This document shows positions 13,883 through 15,439 of a DNA stretch of 15,439 bases, in pieces (positions within the stretch are counted from its first letter, which is position 1; each line of letters opens with the position of its first letter). This stretch comes from Methylophaga sp. (GTDB lineage Bacteria; Pseudomonadota; Gammaproteobacteria; Nitrosococcales; Methylophagaceae): the NCBI GenBank assembly GCA_013139345.1, contig WTAY01000245.1:1-15439 (forward strand), written 5' to 3'. The position numbers and the translations under genes are program-made. A model generated the notes under the pieces. That model was not told the DNA's origin and made no database searches. It saw only the letters and a list, made by a program, of their open reading frames with translations.

Positions 13883-14575
13883 ATGAATTATTTTGCCGAG
13901 TCTTTATCCTCAGCATTTAAACTAATCATTAGCTTTGATCCTGATATTTATCAGGTTGTTATTACATCAGTTTTAATTTCTATTACCGCGGCTATTTGTG
14001 CGGCTTGCCTTGCGATTCCTGCTGGTGTCACAATGGCACTCAATAATTTCCGAGGTAAGGCGTTTGTCCAACACCTATTAAATACCTTAATGGCGATGCC
14101 CACCGTCGTCATTGGTTTATTACTCTATGGTCTATTTAGTCGTTTAGGGCCGCTGGGTCATTGGGGACTGTTATACACCCCAGCTGCGATTATTATTGCG
14201 GAAGCAATCCTAATTTTTCCTATTATGATGAACTTAGCGATCACCGCCGTTCGTTCGGCAGATCCTCGCCTCGTACCGACACTGATTAGCCTTGGAGCTA
14301 AACCGGTGGCTCTAACAATTCACGTTATTCGTACCACACGCTTGGCCATGCTTGCAGCACTTGTCACTGGCTTTGGACGAGCCATTGGTGAGGTCGGTGC
14401 GGCAATGATGTTGGGTGGGAATATTGAAGGCTTCACTCGAACAATGACCACGGCTATCGCCCTTGAAACTAGTAAAGGTGAATTTGAATTAGGCTTAGCA
14501 CTTGGCATATTACTCCTCCTTATTGCCTTTGCTCTTAACTTTATCTTGTCATGGTTGAATTCTAGCAATGACTAA
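13883..14575 (+). CDS. tupB: Tungstate ABC transporter permease, TupB type
   Basis: This gene encodes a 230-residue inner-membrane permease with about five hydrophobic segments. The ATPase-coupling loop GRAIGEVGAAMMLGGN is at 165-180. The blocks NTLMAMPTVVIGLLLYGLFSR, GLLYTPAAIIIAEA and TTAIALETSKGEFE match the TupB branch for tungstate better than the ModB branch for molybdate, though specificity lies mainly in the binding protein, which is not in view. It starts 14 bases after the metF stop with no Shine-Dalgarno and overlaps the next gene by 8 bases, so it may be co-transcribed with the SAM-cycle genes. Tungstate or molybdate could feed a formate dehydrogenase, the last step of C1 oxidation (inference). 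Confidence 0.88.
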   Translation: MNYFAESLSSAFKLIISFDPDIYQVVITSVLISITAAICAACLAIPAGVTMALNNFRGKAFVQHLLNTLMAMPTVVIGLLLYGLFSRLGPLGHWGLLYTPAAIIIAEAILIFPIMMNLAITAVRSADPRLVPTLISLGAKPVALTIHVIRTTRLAMLAALVTGFGRAIGEVGAAMMLGGNIEGFTRTMTTAIALETSKGEFELGLALGILLLLIAFALNFILSWLNSSND

Positions 14576-15439
14576 TGCCTACCAACTCACCGCCATCAAA
14601 CTCAGCTATCAACAGCGGCTGGCACTTGATATTTCAGCACTGACAATTCCCTCGGGAAAGTCAGTTGCTCTTTTAGGTGAAAATGGTGCAGGGAAATCTA
14701 CATTACTCAAATTATTAGCGTTTACTTCTCAGCCAGATGAAGGAACGATCAGCCTTCTAAATCAGTCAGCAACATGCCCATTAAATACCAAGCAAAGACG
14801 AAAAATAGGTGTAGTAGACCAACATCCTTATCTCTTACCCGGCACGGTTGAAGATAATATTACCTTGGCACTTAAACTTCAGGGAGTGCCATCGTCACAG
14901 CATTCATCATTAAAGAAAGAAGCGCTTGAACAAACAAAAACACAACACTTAGCACAGCAAGAAGTCAGCACACTCTCTGGTGGAGAGCTAAAGCGGGTGG
15001 CGATTGCGAGGGCGATTTCTTATCAGCCTGATATTTTATTGCTTGATGAACCCTTCTCCCACCTAGATCAGCATCACATCCAATTACTGGAAGAATTTAT
15101 TCTTAGTTTTACTCAGCACACCAATAAAACCGTGATTTTTTCTAGCCATGATCGCCTACAAGGTATGGCAATGGCAGATGACGTTATTAATCTCGTTGCA
15201 GGCAAAACAACAGCAAGTCCCCTACTCAATGTGTTTCATGGCACGCTATCCCAGCACATTTTTGATACGGGGAAAATGCAGATCCATTCCACCAGCACAT
15301 TGAGTGATGCCCACCATATTGCGATTGATCCTCGAGAAATCATTATTTCAGCGCAACCATTACAATCAAGTATGCGCAACAGCTTTAGTGGTCGACTAAT
15401 ATTGATTGCCGAAGAAGAAGAATCAGTTCGCTTAACCGT
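14568..15439 (+). CDS. tupC: Tungstate ABC transporter ATP-binding protein, TupC type (3' end missing)
   Basis: The reading frame opens at ATG 14568, overlapping the tupB end by 8 bases, and runs without a stop through the end of the window (290 full codons). Walker A is GENGAGKS (37-44), the signature LSGGELKR (136-143), Walker B has D160/E161 in ILLLDEP, and the switch histidine is in SSHD. After the ATPase core, the stretch HHIAIDPREIIISAQPLQSSMRNSFSGR looks like the start of a TOBE/Mop-like oxyanion-binding domain, which would make this longer than minimal TupC proteins and suggest that intracellular tungstate or molybdate regulates transport. A substrate-binding protein gene (tupA) may lie beyond the window. 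Confidence 0.88.
   Translation, partial: MTNAYQLTAIKLSYQQRLALDISALTIPSGKSVALLGENGAGKSTLLKLLAFTSQPDEGTISLLNQSATCPLNTKQRRKIGVVDQHPYLLPGTVEDNITLALKLQGVPSSQHSSLKKEALEQTKTQHLAQQEVSTLSGGELKRVAIARAISYQPDILLLDEPFSHLDQHHIQLLEEFILSFTQHTNKTVIFSSHDRLQGMAMADDVINLVAGKTTASPLLNVFHGTLSQHIFDTGKMQIHSTSTLSDAHHIAIDPREIIISAQPLQSSMRNSFSGRLILIAEEEESVRLT

Noticed and set aside
1..15439. A mobile island, prophage, toxin-antitoxin or defence system
   Set aside because: All sizeable frames are recognisable housekeeping, transport or signalling genes; there are no integrase, transposase, tRNA junctions or phage genes.

Overview
This looks like an ordinary, gene-dense chromosomal window from a low-GC, methylotrophic gammaproteobacterium. 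The ribulose monophosphate (RuMP) pathway genes hxlA (3' end only) and hxlB point to growth on C1 compounds. MutH, a YadG/YadH-type exporter, DusA and PrmB are typical of Gammaproteobacteria. A RuMP methylotroph of the Methylophaga type is a reasonable guess from gene content and base composition, but the window holds no rRNA or other taxonomic marker. I see no phage, insertion sequence, CRISPR array or tRNA.

Layout. (1) 1-685: end of hxlA, then hxlB, closed by a strong UUCG-loop terminator. (2) 709-3172: a paired dispersed repeat, then leuC and prmB, 3 bases apart. (3) 3332-5355, minus strand: mutH followed by a REC-REC-GGDEF regulator; a palindromic element separates the latter from convergent prmB. 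(4) 5403-7102: the ABC exporter pair yadG-yadH, whose end overlaps convergent dusA (7070-8077, minus). (5) 8096-8812: a YgjP-type zinc metallopeptidase gene. (6) 8824-10034: a soluble chemoreceptor with a CZB zinc domain, behind a promoter carrying two FNR/ANR-type boxes. (7) 10131-15439: an S-adenosylhomocysteine (SAH) riboswitch followed by metK, ahcY, metF, tupB and tupC (cut by the window end).

How the genes work together. MetK makes SAM, AhcY removes the SAH left by methyl transfer, and MetF makes the methyl-folate used to rebuild methionine. The leader RNA upstream of metK has a near-canonical SAH aptamer. The 3' strand of its pseudoknot is also the 5' arm of a terminator hairpin, so SAH binding should favour read-through. 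The tungstate transporter genes follow metF after 14 bases and may share the transcript.

The best leads are the SAH riboswitch and its switching mechanism, the possible extension of its regulon to tungstate uptake, the FNR-box promoter of the CZB chemoreceptor, and a regulator with a degenerate GGDEF active site but an intact c-di-GMP inhibitory-site motif. Two families of paired intergenic repeats also occur. No wholly new multi-gene system is evident.
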